Positions 49,843 through 58,151 of a DNA stretch of 64,000 nt are shown piece after piece. The position numbers and the translations under genes are program-made. Every line of letters starts with the position of its first letter. Positions within the stretch are counted from its first letter, which is position 1. The notes below the pieces were generated by a model. That model did no database searches and was not told the DNA's origin. It worked only from the letters and a program-made list of their open reading frames with translations. Origin of the DNA: Pseudonocardia sp. DSM 110487 (GTDB taxonomy: Bacteria > Actinomycetota > Actinomycetes > Mycobacteriales > Pseudonocardiaceae); assembly GCF_019468565.1 (NCBI RefSeq), contig NZ_CP080521.1, positions 2,852,001 to 2,916,000 of the forward strand. The letters are read 5' to 3'.

Positions 49843-50976
49843 TCAGGGGGGCAGGAGCCCCACGTCCGCGTACCGGCTGAGAGCGTCCGGGTCCAGGTCG
49901 ATTCCCAGGCCGGGGGCGTCCGGGATGGGCAGCATGCCGTCCTCGTCGAGCCGCCAGGGGGCGGCGACGATGTCGTCGACGTACGGCGAGCCGGTGAGGT
50001 ACTCGACCAGGTCGGTGTCCGGGAGTGCGGAGGCGAGCTGGAGGTCGGCCGCGAGCCCGACCGCGGTGTTCCACCCGTGCGGGATCAGCCGGACGCCGTG
50101 GTCGTGCGCCGCCCAGCCGATGCGCCGCTGCTCGCTCAGCCCGCCGACCTTCGTGACGTCGGGCTGCACGACGTCGAACGCCCCGGCCTCCAGCCACGGG
50201 TGGAAGCTCTGCCGTCGGGTCAGCACCTCGCCACCGGCGATTGCGACGGGCGCCTCCCGCCGCAGGGCGGTGTAGTCGGCGAGCGCGTCCGGTGGCAGCG
50301 GTTCCTCGAACCAGGCGACCTCGTAGCGCTCGAGCATGTGCGCCGTGCGCAGCGCCCACTTGTAGCCGTGGGACCAGGTGGAGTCGCTCGCACCGGCGTC
50401 GACCATGAGCAGGGCGTCCGGCCCGACGGCGTCGCGCGCGGCCGCCACGATCTCCTCGTCCAGCCGCGGGCCGACCCGGCCGAACGGGCCCCACCCGATC
50501 TTGAAGGCGGTCCAGCCCCGGTCGAGGAGCCCGCGCAGCTCGGCGGCGAGCCTGCCGGGCTCGTCCATGAGGAGCGAGGCGTAAGGGCGGACGCGGTCGC
50601 GGTACCGGCCGCCGAGCAGTCTCCCGACCGGCTGGCCGGTCGCCTTGCCGAGCACGTCCCACAGCGCGGTGTCGATGCCGCTGATCGTGTGCGTGATCGA
50701 TCCGCCGCGGCCGAGCCAGAACGTCGTCCGGTGCAGGCGTTCGGCGACGCGCTCCGGTTCGAGGGCGTTCTCCCCGATCAGCAGCGGCGAGAGCACGTCC
50801 AGCGCGGCCCGCACCAGCGCCTCGCTGGTGAACACGCTGCCGACCCCGACGATCCCCTCGTCGGTGTGCACGGCGACGAGCGTGTGGACGACGTCGTCGC
50901 GCTCCAGCTCCTCGGTCCAGCCTCCCGCAGGCGTGGCGCCGCGGAGGCCCGCCGCGCGAACGGCACGGATCTTCAT
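49843..50976 (-). CDS. Mandelate racemase/enolase superfamily sugar-acid dehydratase
   Basis: A 377-residue enzyme starting MKIRAVRAAGLRGATP (50976), with GAGGGGAG upstream. The capping domain includes SITHTISGIDTALWDVLGKATGQPVGRLLGG. The barrel has FKIGWGPFG (Lys end of strand 2), metal ligands in LLMVDAGAS (Asp), AWFEEPL (Glu) and IAGGEVL (Glu), and the MR-type Asp-His dyad in VVQPDVTKVGG and IPHGWNTAVG. It should abstract an alpha proton from a carboxylate, most likely dehydrating a sugar acid. Divergence from a GntR regulator and proximity to the fucosidase cluster suggest, but do not prove, an L-fuconate-type substrate. Confidence 0.88.
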   Translation of the reverse strand: MKIRAVRAAGLRGATPAGGWTEELERDDVVHTLVAVHTDEGIVGVGSVFTSEALVRAALDVLSPLLIGENALEPERVAERLHRTTFWLGRGGSITHTISGIDTALWDVLGKATGQPVGRLLGGRYRDRVRPYASLLMDEPGRLAAELRGLLDRGWTAFKIGWGPFGRVGPRLDEEIVAAARDAVGPDALLMVDAGASDSTWSHGYKWALRTAHMLERYEVAWFEEPLPPDALADYTALRREAPVAIAGGEVLTRRQSFHPWLEAGAFDVVQPDVTKVGGLSEQRRIGWAAHDHGVRLIPHGWNTAVGLAADLQLASALPDTDLVEYLTGSPYVDDIVAAPWRLDEDGMLPIPDAPGLGIDLDPDALSRYADVGLLPP

Positions 50977-51018
50977 CGGGTATCTCCCCTCGTCGGGAGC
51001 GGACCGTAATCGCCACTT

Positions 51019-51042
51019 TGGCAGATGGTCAACCATTTGCCA
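51019..51042. promoter_or_regulatory. GntR operator between the dehydratase and gntR genes
   Basis: TGGCAGATGGT (51019-51029) and ACCATTTGCCA (51032-51042) are inverted repeats with one mismatch around a 2-base centre. The core ATGGT/ACCAT matches the TGGT-N-ACCA form used by FadR-group GntR proteins. It is centred in the divergent intergenic region. Confidence 0.7.
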
Positions 51043-51092
51043 TGGGTCGAACGCGTCGCCTACGGTGACCCGTCCCCGTCGACAGGAGGACC

Positions 51093-51734
51093 GTGAGCAC
51101 GTCAGCCCCGAGCGGCGCCGTACCCGAGTCGCGTCGCGAGTGGATCCTGCGCTGGCTGCGGCAGGTGATCGCGTCAGGTGAGCTGCAGCCGGGCGAGCGC
51201 CTGGTCGAGCGCGACATCTCGGCCCGGTCCGGCGTGAGCCGCGGGCCGGTCCGGGAGGCGATCATGATCCTCGAGCAGGAGGGGCTCGTCGTCTCCCACC
51301 CCTACCGCGGCGCGCAGGTCGCCCCCGTCTCGGGGTTCGAGGTGCGCGAGGTGCTGGTCCCCATCCGGCAGACGATCGAGCGGTTCGCCTTCGGGAACGC
51401 CGCTGGAGATCCGGACCTGCTCGGCAGGCTCGACGGGATCGTCAGAGAGATGCAGTCCGCTGCGCAGCGCGGCGACACCGACCGGCTGGCCGACCTCGAC
51501 GTCGACTTCCACGAGGCCGTGATCAGGGCCGCCGGCCACCCGCAGACGCTGCAGATCTGGCGCACGATCCAGCCCCGGGTGCGCGCCTACTTCCTGCGCG
51601 ACACTCCTGCCCACCCGGATCCGGACGAGATCCCGCGCCAGCACGGTGAACTGCTCGACGCCCTGCGCACGGGCGACCCGGCCACCGTGGACCGCGCCGT
51701 GACCGCCCACATCGGGCTCCACCTGGACCGATGA
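51093..51734 (+). CDS. GntR family (FadR group) regulator of the dehydratase
   Basis: A 213-residue regulator from GTG 51093. The winged helix SREWILRWLRQVIASGELQPGERLVERDISARSGVSRGPVREAIMILEQEGLVVSHPYRGAQVAPVS is a GntR DNA-binding domain. The FCD effector domain has LADLDVDFHEAVIRAAGHPQTLQIWRTIQPRVRAYF, with the Asp/His metal-ligand pattern of that family (D--FHEAVI). It lies 116 bp from the divergent dehydratase, with a 24-bp palindrome between. The effector is probably a sugar acid. Confidence 0.9.
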   Translation: MSTSAPSGAVPESRREWILRWLRQVIASGELQPGERLVERDISARSGVSRGPVREAIMILEQEGLVVSHPYRGAQVAPVSGFEVREVLVPIRQTIERFAFGNAAGDPDLLGRLDGIVREMQSAAQRGDTDRLADLDVDFHEAVIRAAGHPQTLQIWRTIQPRVRAYFLRDTPAHPDPDEIPRQHGELLDALRTGDPATVDRAVTAHIGLHLDR

Positions 51735-51740
51735 TCGTGG

Positions 51741-52415
51741 TCAGGTGAGCGCGCGACGCAGCCAGCCGGCCACCCCGTCTATGTGCACGGTGGCGCGGGC
51801 GGCCACCAGCGCGGCGTCGCCGCGGGCGAGCGCGTCGACGATCAGGCGGTGCTCGGTGAGGGTGCGCTCCGTCGAACCCTCCTCGGAGAGCCCACGCCAG
51901 ATCCGGGCGCGCAAGGTACTGCTGGAGAGCGTCTCGAGCAGGCTCGTGAGGTATGAGTTGCCGGCGTGCTCGGCGATGCGGCGGTGGAACACCTGATCGT
52001 GTGCCACGAGCTCGTCGACCGTCGGGGCGTCGCCCAGCGCGGCGAGCAGGCCCCGCAGCTCCTCGACGTCGGCCGCCACGACGTGCGCCGCGGCCATCGC
52101 GGCCGCCGCGGGCTCGAGGATGCGGCGCACCTCGAACAGCTCCAGCAGCGACGAGTCCTGGTGGATGTCGACCACGAAGGACATGGCGTCGAGCAGGGTG
52201 TCCGGGGTCAGGCTGGTGACGTAGGTGCCGTCGCCGCGGCGGACGTCGAGCACGCGGATGATCTCCAGTGCCTTGACGGCCTCGCGCAGCGAGCTGCGGG
52301 ACAGGCCGAGCGCCTCGGACAGCTCCTTCTCGGGCGGCAGCCGGTCGCCAGGGCCCAGCTCACCGGAGCGGATCATCTCCTTGATCTTGCCGATGGCCTC
52401 GTCGGTGACCGCCAT
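51741..52415 (-). CDS. FadR-type GntR regulator at the end of the fucosidase operon
   Basis: A 224-residue regulator. The HTH AIGKIKEMIRSGELGPGDRLPPEKELSEALGLSRSSLREAVKALEIIRVLDVRRGDGTYVTSL is FadR-like, with PP-x-KEL. The FCD domain contains LFEVRRILEPAAAAMAAAH and LVAHDQVFHRRIAEHAGNSYLTSLLETLSSS, with the D--FH metal pattern. Its ATG overlaps the fucosidase stop by one base, so it is the fifth gene of the SBP-permease-permease-fucosidase operon and probably regulates it. It converges with the other GntR gene, 7 bp away. Confidence 0.9.
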   Translation of the reverse strand: MAVTDEAIGKIKEMIRSGELGPGDRLPPEKELSEALGLSRSSLREAVKALEIIRVLDVRRGDGTYVTSLTPDTLLDAMSFVVDIHQDSSLLELFEVRRILEPAAAAMAAAHVVAADVEELRGLLAALGDAPTVDELVAHDQVFHRRIAEHAGNSYLTSLLETLSSSTLRARIWRGLSEEGSTERTLTEHRLIVDALARGDAALVAARATVHIDGVAGWLRRALT

Positions 52416-53737
52416 CAGCGGATGTCGAACCCGACCGCGGGCGGCGCGGCGCGGGGAGGCAGCTCCACGGCGATCCCGGCCGGATCGGCCTGTGCCGGGA
52501 CGGGGGTGCCGTCGGCGAGAGCGGCGGAGGCGAGGCGCAGGCGGTCGGCGCGGGCCGGCAGGAGCACCCTGCCGGCGGCGGCGTCGACCACGGCCCACGC
52601 CCGGTCGCCGCTGCGGGTCCACCGCACCCACGGCTCGTCGGACGCCTCGGCGATGCCGGGATCGAGCGGGCGGGAGCCGTGGACGACGCCGGCGTGGGTC
52701 GCCATCCAGTCGGCCAGCTCCTCGAGGGTGCTGCGCTGCCCGTCCGGGATCAGACCGCTCGCCGTCGGACCGACGTTGAGCAGCAGGTTCCCACCCCGGG
52801 AGACGACGTCGACGAGGTGGCGCACGAGCCGCGGCCCGCTCATCAGGTGCCGGGAGTCCTCCACCTGGTTGTAGCCGAACGAGAGCCCGATCCCGCGGCA
52901 GTTCTCCCACGCGGGCGCGCCCTCGGCGTCGAGGTGGTGCTGGTACTCGCTGGTGCGGAAGTCCCAGTGGGTGTCGCCCCAGCGGTCGTTCACGACGCCG
53001 TCGGGCACGGTCGCGTAGAAGTGCCGGAACAGCTCGGCGAGGCCGAGTGCCCCGTCGTGCTTGCCGGCGTCGGGCCATTCGATGTCGTTCCAGAGCACGT
53101 CGGGCCGGTACTTCTCGACGAGGTCGCGCACGTGGACGTACGCGTAAGTGGCGTAGGCCGCGTCGTTCGGGCGCAGCGCGCGGACGTTAGCGGACGTGTC
53201 GATCACCGGGAGGTCCGGCGTGACGCTCCAGTCGAGCCCTCCGGAGTAGTACACGCCGAACCGCATCCCGGCCGCCCGTACGGCACCCGCCAGATCACCG
53301 ATCAGGTCGCGGCGCGGGCCGCGGTGCACCGTGTTGCGCGTGGCCGTGCCGGGTGCGTCCCAGAGCGCGATGCCGTCGTGGTGCTTGGTGGTCGGCACGA
53401 CGTAGCGCGCCCCGGCCCGCGCGAAGAGATCGCACCACTCCCGCGGGTCGAACTCCTCGGTATGCCATGCGTCCAGGAAGTCGTCGTAGGGGGCGTCGCC
53501 GTAGGTTTCCTGGTGGTGCTTGCGGGCCGGGCTGTCGTCGAACCGGATGGTGTTCCAGTACCACTCGGCGTACGCGTTGTGACGGAACCACGTCCGCTCG
53601 TCGACGGCGCCCAGCTCGCCGGTCGGCTCCGCCCACGCCGGCACCGAGTACGCGCCCCAGTGGATGAAAATCCCGAACTTGGCGTCGGCGTACCAGTCCG
53701 GGAGGGGGCGTTGGAGCCGGCTCCAGTCGACGGTCAC
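52415..53737 (-). CDS. Alpha-L-fucosidase, glycoside hydrolase family 29
   Basis: A 440-residue cytoplasmic GH29 enzyme that releases alpha-L-fucose with retention. GTG 53737 has GGGAGG five bases upstream; GTG 53758 overlaps the permease stop and is an alternative. Hallmarks are WYADAKFGIFIHWGAYSVPAW at the N-terminus, the TTKHHDGIALWD strand, RFGVYYSGGLDWS, and the nucleophile region DVLWNDIEWPDAGK. RGGNLLLNVGPTASGLIPDGQ follows. The C-terminal beta domain is short. It is co-transcribed with the ABC importer, so fucosylated oligosaccharides are the probable cargo, although no fucose isomerase or dehydrogenase gene is nearby. Confidence 0.92.
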   Translation of the reverse strand: MTVDWSRLQRPLPDWYADAKFGIFIHWGAYSVPAWAEPTGELGAVDERTWFRHNAYAEWYWNTIRFDDSPARKHHQETYGDAPYDDFLDAWHTEEFDPREWCDLFARAGARYVVPTTKHHDGIALWDAPGTATRNTVHRGPRRDLIGDLAGAVRAAGMRFGVYYSGGLDWSVTPDLPVIDTSANVRALRPNDAAYATYAYVHVRDLVEKYRPDVLWNDIEWPDAGKHDGALGLAELFRHFYATVPDGVVNDRWGDTHWDFRTSEYQHHLDAEGAPAWENCRGIGLSFGYNQVEDSRHLMSGPRLVRHLVDVVSRGGNLLLNVGPTASGLIPDGQRSTLEELADWMATHAGVVHGSRPLDPGIAEASDEPWVRWTRSGDRAWAVVDAAAGRVLLPARADRLRLASAALADGTPVPAQADPAGIAVELPPRAAPPAVGFDIR

Positions 53738-53754
53738 GAGGTCCTCCCGGGAGG

Positions 53755-54642
53755 TCACCGGCCACCGAGGCCGGACAGGGCGATGCCGCGGACGAGGTGG
53801 CGCTGCAGCAGCACGACCATGACGACGGTCGGCAGCATCGAGATCGCCGCCGCGGCCATGAGCAGGTGCCACTGGTTGCCGTTCTGGGAAAGGAACAGGT
53901 TGAGCCCGAGCGGCACCGTCGACATGTCGCGGCTGTTCACGACGATCAGCGGCCACAGGAAGCTGTTCCAGTAGTTGATGAACGTGAACGCGGCGAGCAC
54001 CGCGATGGCCGGCCGGGCGATCGGCACCACCACCTGCAGCAGGATGCGGGTCCGGCTCGCGCCGTCGATCGTGGCAGCCTCCTCCAGCTCCCGCGGGATA
54101 TTGAGGAAGAACTGGCGCAGCAGGAACGTGCCGAACGCGGTGAACGCCCACGGCAGGATCAGCGCCGCGTAGCTGTCCACCCAGCGGAACTGCTGCATGA
54201 GGATGAACATCGGGACCACCGTGACCTCCTGCGGCACCATCAGCGTGCCCAGGTACAGCAGGAAGATCCGGTCCCGGAACCGGAAGCGCAGCCGCGCGAA
54301 CGCGTACGCCGACAGCACCGACGTCACGCACACCACGACCGTGCCCGCCAAGGCGACGAACAGTCCGTTGAACATGAATCGGCCGAACGGCAGGTAGCTC
54401 CACGCCTCGGCGAAGTTGGACCAGCGGATCTCCGACCCGATGAGCCCGCTACCCGCGCCGAACACCTCGGCGGGCGGCTTGAGCGCCGTCGCGATCATCC
54501 ACATGAACGGCATGAGGAACAGCAGGAGCACGGCCGTGAGCAGCACCTGCGACACCACGGTGCGCGTGCTCGCGTGCCTGCGCGACGGACGCCCGGGAGC
54601 CCGGTCCGTCGTCGTGGGGCGGGGGAGGGTCTCAGTCGTCAT
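53755..54642 (-). CDS. Carbohydrate ABC transporter permease (MalG type) of the fucosidase operon
   Basis: A 295-residue permease with six transmembrane helices after a 30-residue basic N-terminus. The EAA loop is ELEEAATIDGASRTRILLQVVVPIARP. AYAFARLRFRFRDRIFLLYLGTLMVPQEVTVVPMFILMQ and the end LLQRHLVRGIALSGLGGR are CUT1 MalG features. The start overlaps the MalF-type gene by 11 bp. Its stop overlaps an alternative start of the fucosidase. Confidence 0.92.
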   Translation of the reverse strand: MTTETLPRPTTTDRAPGRPSRRHASTRTVVSQVLLTAVLLLFLMPFMWMIATALKPPAEVFGAGSGLIGSEIRWSNFAEAWSYLPFGRFMFNGLFVALAGTVVVCVTSVLSAYAFARLRFRFRDRIFLLYLGTLMVPQEVTVVPMFILMQQFRWVDSYAALILPWAFTAFGTFLLRQFFLNIPRELEEAATIDGASRTRILLQVVVPIARPAIAVLAAFTFINYWNSFLWPLIVVNSRDMSTVPLGLNLFLSQNGNQWHLLMAAAAISMLPTVVMVVLLQRHLVRGIALSGLGGR

Positions 54643-55564
54643 AGTGCACCCACCGCTTCTGGCCGAGGAACTGCAGCGCGGTGACCAGCATGATGATCAT
54701 GAAGAGGAACCAGCCGATCGTCGACGCCGTGCCGAGGTCGAACTGCACGAAGCCCTGGCGGTAGAGGTGGAGCACCATCGTCTCGGTGGCGACGCCCGGC
54801 CCACCCGAAGTGAGGGCGTATGGCTGGACGAACACCTGGAACGAGGTGATCAACGTCATGATCATCGCGAAGAACATCGACGGCGAGAGCATCGGCAGCG
54901 TGACGCTCCAGAACCGGCGCAGCGGCCCGGCCCCGTCGATCGAGGCCGCCTCGTGCAGGCTCTGCGGGATGGCGTCGAGTCCGGCGGAGAAGACCAGCAT
55001 GTTGTAGCCGAACCCCTGCCAGACCGACATGAGGATCACCGCGGCCATCGCCCAGCGGTTGTCACCGAGGAAGTTGGGCGCCGGCATGCCGAGCACGGTC
55101 TGGAACGCCTGGTCGATCGCGCCGCCCGGCTGGTACAGCAGCCGCCACACCAGCGCGTTCGCGATCATGGGCGTGACCGTCGGGATGAAGAACAGCAGGC
55201 GGTAGATCCCGCGCCCGCGGATGCGGGGCGAGATCCACAGCGCCAGCCCGAGCGACACGACGATGTTGAGCGGCACGTAGATCACCACGAACACCAGCGT
55301 GTTGAGCATGATGCGCTGGAAGATCGGGTCGCTCAGCAGCTCGACGAAGTTGTCCACCCCGACGAACCGCCGCCGCCCGAGCACCGGCCACGCGAAGAAG
55401 CTGATGGCGAGCGACCCGACGAGCGGGATGAGCGTGAACAGCAGGAACCCGCTCGTGCTCGGTGCGAGGAATCCCAGTGCCGCGCGTCCGTCGCCGCGGT
55501 GGACCCCGCCACCCGGTGCGGCGACGGGTCCGGTGGCCGGTGGCGCGGGAACGGTCAGCGTCAC
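54632..55564 (-). CDS. Carbohydrate ABC transporter permease (MalF type) of the fucosidase operon
   Basis: A 310-residue permease with six transmembrane helices. The Gly/Pro-rich N-terminus (about 30 residues) precedes GFLAPSTSGFLLFTLIPLVGSLAISF. The EAA loop is SLHEAASIDGAGPLRRFWSVTLPMLSP. GGPGVATETMVLHLYRQGFVQFDLGTASTIGWFLF is typical of CUT1 MalF-type proteins. It lies 7 bp after the binding-protein gene. As in the 42-45 kb cluster, no ATPase gene accompanies it. Confidence 0.92.
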   Translation of the reverse strand: MTLTVPAPPATGPVAAPGGGVHRGDGRAALGFLAPSTSGFLLFTLIPLVGSLAISFFAWPVLGRRRFVGVDNFVELLSDPIFQRIMLNTLVFVVIYVPLNIVVSLGLALWISPRIRGRGIYRLLFFIPTVTPMIANALVWRLLYQPGGAIDQAFQTVLGMPAPNFLGDNRWAMAAVILMSVWQGFGYNMLVFSAGLDAIPQSLHEAASIDGAGPLRRFWSVTLPMLSPSMFFAMIMTLITSFQVFVQPYALTSGGPGVATETMVLHLYRQGFVQFDLGTASTIGWFLFMIIMLVTALQFLGQKRWVHYDD

Positions 55565-55571
55565 GACGCCG

Positions 55572-56828
55572 TCACCCCGCCTGCTGCTGCACCGTGTTCA
55601 GGAAGTCCGGCACGCTCTGCTGGCCGTTCACCGCCTCCACGCCGTACTGCATGAACAGCTGGTTGACCTGGGTGTAGTTCTCGGTGGCGGGCGCCGGCAC
55701 GCCATTCGCGATCGCGGCCTGCAGGCCGTCCTTGGCGCCGGCGAGCTCCGGGCTGAACCACGACTCCTGCTGAGCGGTGCGCGACGGGAAGGCCCGGCCC
55801 TGCTCGGCGAGGTACTGCAGCGCCTCGGGGCCGGTGAGCACGGCGATGGCCTGCAGCGCCTTGTCCGGGTCCGGACAGGTCTGCGAGATCCCGAACCCGG
55901 ACCCGGCCACCTGGCTGTGCGAGCCGGAGTCGCCTGCCGGGATCGGCGCCACGCCGACCTCGAACTGCGCCTGGTCCATGACGTTGACGAGCTGCCACGG
56001 CCCGTCGACGACCATCGCGGCGTCGCCCGCGATGAACGAGTTCAGGGCGGGCGTGGCGTCGTTGGTGGCCACGACCGGGGGTGCGACCTTGAGCTGGGTG
56101 ACGAGGTCGGCGTACCACTGGACAGCCTTGACGAAGCCCTCCTGCGTCAGGTCCAGCTCGCCTTGAGCGTTGAGCGGCCCCGTGCCCTGCAGCGAGAGCG
56201 ACCACGGGGTCACGCTGTCGATCGTGGGGTAGACGGCGAAGCCGTGCTTCCCGCCGCTGGTCAGGGTCTGGGCCGCGGCGAGGAAGTCCTGCACAGTCCA
56301 GCTGGTGGTCGGAATCGGCACGCCGGCCTCGCGGAAGCGATCGGCGTTGTAGAACATGAGCAGCGGCCCGAAGTCGTACGGCACGGCGAGCTGCTGGCCG
56401 TCGACCTGCAGCGCCTTCCAGATGGACGGATCGAAGTCGGCGCCGTCGATCCCGGCCCCGGCCAGCATGTCGTCGAGTGGCACGAGCAGCTGGCTGATGC
56501 TCGGCGCCCGGTACGACTGCACACCGAGGATGCAGCCGGCGTCACCGCCGCTCGCCTGCGCGGCGAGCTTCGTCCAGTAGTCGTTGAAGCTGCTGGTCTG
56601 GAAGTCGAGGGCGAGGTCGGGGTGCTTTGCCGTGACCATCTGGGAGAGGTGGTTCCACGCGTCCACCTCGGCGGTGGAGCCGCTCCACATGTTCCAGACC
56701 ATCGTGGTCTTGCCGTCGCTGGTGGTGCTGCCACCGCCGCCACCGGAGCCGCAGGCCGCCACGCCCAGAGCGAGGGTGGCGGCGGCGGCCACCGCGAGCG
56801 CGCGCTTCCGAATCGTCTTGACCGTCAT
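55572..56828 (-). CDS. Extracellular sugar-binding lipoprotein of the fucosidase operon
   Basis: A 418-residue family-1 solute-binding protein starting MTVKTIRKRALAVAAAATLA (56828), after GAGGAGC. The lipobox is LGVAACGSGGGGG, with Cys about 26. The mature part has TTMVWNMWSGSTAEVDAWNHLSQMVTAKHPDLALDFQ, the ligand-site region AVPYDFGPLLMFYNADRFREAG and GDAAMVVDGPWQLVNVMDQ. It is the first gene of the operon. With fucosidase downstream, a fucosylated glycan fragment is the most likely ligand (inference). Confidence 0.92.
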   Translation of the reverse strand: MTVKTIRKRALAVAAAATLALGVAACGSGGGGGSTTSDGKTTMVWNMWSGSTAEVDAWNHLSQMVTAKHPDLALDFQTSSFNDYWTKLAAQASGGDAGCILGVQSYRAPSISQLLVPLDDMLAGAGIDGADFDPSIWKALQVDGQQLAVPYDFGPLLMFYNADRFREAGVPIPTTSWTVQDFLAAAQTLTSGGKHGFAVYPTIDSVTPWSLSLQGTGPLNAQGELDLTQEGFVKAVQWYADLVTQLKVAPPVVATNDATPALNSFIAGDAAMVVDGPWQLVNVMDQAQFEVGVAPIPAGDSGSHSQVAGSGFGISQTCPDPDKALQAIAVLTGPEALQYLAEQGRAFPSRTAQQESWFSPELAGAKDGLQAAIANGVPAPATENYTQVNQLFMQYGVEAVNGQQSVPDFLNTVQQQAG

Positions 56829-56925
56829 GGTGCTCCTCGGCATTGAGTGAGACATCCGATGTTCGTGCCACTCTGGCGCGCAATACACGGCCAGTCAAGG
56901 GACCATGCCGACGAAAGGTCAGATG

Positions 56926-57195
56926 TCAACCGAGTTTCTCGAAGAAGAACTCGTGCTTGAGGAACGAGACGTCGTATTCGTGCCCCGGCTGCGGCGGGAG
57001 GAGCTGCGAGGCCTGGAAGAGGCGCCAGCCGTCCTTGAGCGCGTCGAGCCCGGTTTCGTACGGGGGAAGGTCGCTGTCGCCGGTGGTCGGGGCGGTGTCC
57101 CCCGTGCCGTCGTAGCTCGACCAGCCCACGACCTTCGCGTCGAGGGCGGACGAGGCGAGGTAGAGCACCAGCACCTTCTGCCGTGCCGTCGTCAT
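56926..57195 (-). CDS. Small conserved hypothetical protein paired with the phytanoyl-CoA-dioxygenase-like gene
   Basis: An 89-residue protein starting MTTARQKVLVLYLASSALDAKVVGWSSYDGTG. It ends DVSFLKHEFFFEKLG, and a GWRLFQASQLLPPQPGHEYD segment sits before the end. I do not recognise a formal family. The pattern VLVLYLxSSAxDxKVVGWSxYDGTGD, with the C-terminal KHEFFFEK, gives the impression of a small folded alpha/beta protein. Its ATG overlaps the dioxygenase stop by 4 bp, implying co-translation with that enzyme. It is transcribed in the same direction as the fucosidase operon, 97 bp upstream of it. Confidence 0.6.
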   Translation of the reverse strand: MTTARQKVLVLYLASSALDAKVVGWSSYDGTGDTAPTTGDSDLPPYETGLDALKDGWRLFQASQLLPPQPGHEYDVSFLKHEFFFEKLG

Positions 57196-58052
57196 GCCAT
57201 CTCCTGGACCGGGGCGGGGGCGTGGGGGTTGAGGCTGCGTCCCGCGACCACTCGCGTCGGCCGGTTCGTCACGCGGGTCACCCAGTAGTCGGGGTCGTAG
57301 CTGTCGTCGCCGATGAGTGCGCGCCACAGCAGCACCCGGTTGTAGATCTCCAGCCGCCCAGTTGCGTGCTCGTACCAGGGAAAGCGCGTGGAGAGCTCCG
57401 AGGCGACGGCCGGGTCGTACAGGTCGTCGGTGTTCCACAGCCGCAGCTGCCGGACCGTCGGGTTGAAGCGGATCTTGAACATGTAGCGGTCGACGTCGCT
57501 GTCGTTGCGCCGCCCGCCGTGCCAGATCCCGTGGTGCAGGAACACCACCGTTCCCGCGGGGCAGACGAGGCGGGTCTGGCCGAGGAGGTTCTGGTAGCGG
57601 CCGGTGTCGGACTCGTTTGTGCGCCGCAGGTGGCTGCCCGGCACCGACAGGGTGCCGCCCATCTCCAGGGTGACCTCCTGCGGGTAGTACATGAGCTGCA
57701 CGTCGAACGCGTCCGGCCGGACGTCGATGATCGCGTCGCCGTGCAGGTTCTGGGCCGTGCCCTCGTGGGCCTTCCGGATGTGCACGGCGTGGTGGTCGAC
57801 GGCCGGGTCAGGGCCCACGAAGCTGTGGATCGCCCCGGCGACCTCGGGCAGCCGCACGAGCCGCTGTGCGAACGAGCCCTCGGCGAACGTCTCCGAGAGC
57901 GGGGTGCCATACGGCACCGCCGGGATGCCTGCGCGGAGGACGTCAATCGCCTCGGCGTTCATGTCATGCGGCACGACGCCGTCGATGCGGTGCGAGCCGT
58001 ACGCGACGAACCGGGCCATCTGCACGGACGTCAGCAGGTGTTTGCGGTGCAC
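57192..58052 (-). CDS. Phytanoyl-CoA dioxygenase (PhyH) family oxygenase
   Basis: A 286-residue protein. GTG 58052 has a strong GAGGAGG and reads MHRKHLLTSVQMARFVAYGS. The Fe(II) site is visible as HGD in NLHGDAIIDVRP (the H-x-D motif) and a distal His in FLHHGIWHGGRRNDSDVDRYMFKIRFNP, with an Arg to bind 2-oxoglutarate. Other PhyH features are MYYPQEVTLEMGGTLSVPGSHL and GTVVFLHHGIWH. It should hydroxylate an unknown small molecule using O2 and 2-oxoglutarate. It is coupled to the 89-residue gene downstream and is divergent from an AraC regulator. Confidence 0.82.
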   Translation of the reverse strand: MHRKHLLTSVQMARFVAYGSHRIDGVVPHDMNAEAIDVLRAGIPAVPYGTPLSETFAEGSFAQRLVRLPEVAGAIHSFVGPDPAVDHHAVHIRKAHEGTAQNLHGDAIIDVRPDAFDVQLMYYPQEVTLEMGGTLSVPGSHLRRTNESDTGRYQNLLGQTRLVCPAGTVVFLHHGIWHGGRRNDSDVDRYMFKIRFNPTVRQLRLWNTDDLYDPAVASELSTRFPWYEHATGRLEIYNRVLLWRALIGDDSYDPDYWVTRVTNRPTRVVAGRSLNPHAPAPVQEMA

Positions 58053-58151
58053 GTTCCTCCTCGGAGCCGAGTGGTTCTCGCGCACCGAGGCTAGGGCGGG
58101 AGCACGGCGCAGCGCGTGGGTCTGACTCGCCACTGGTGGTAATTTCTCACC

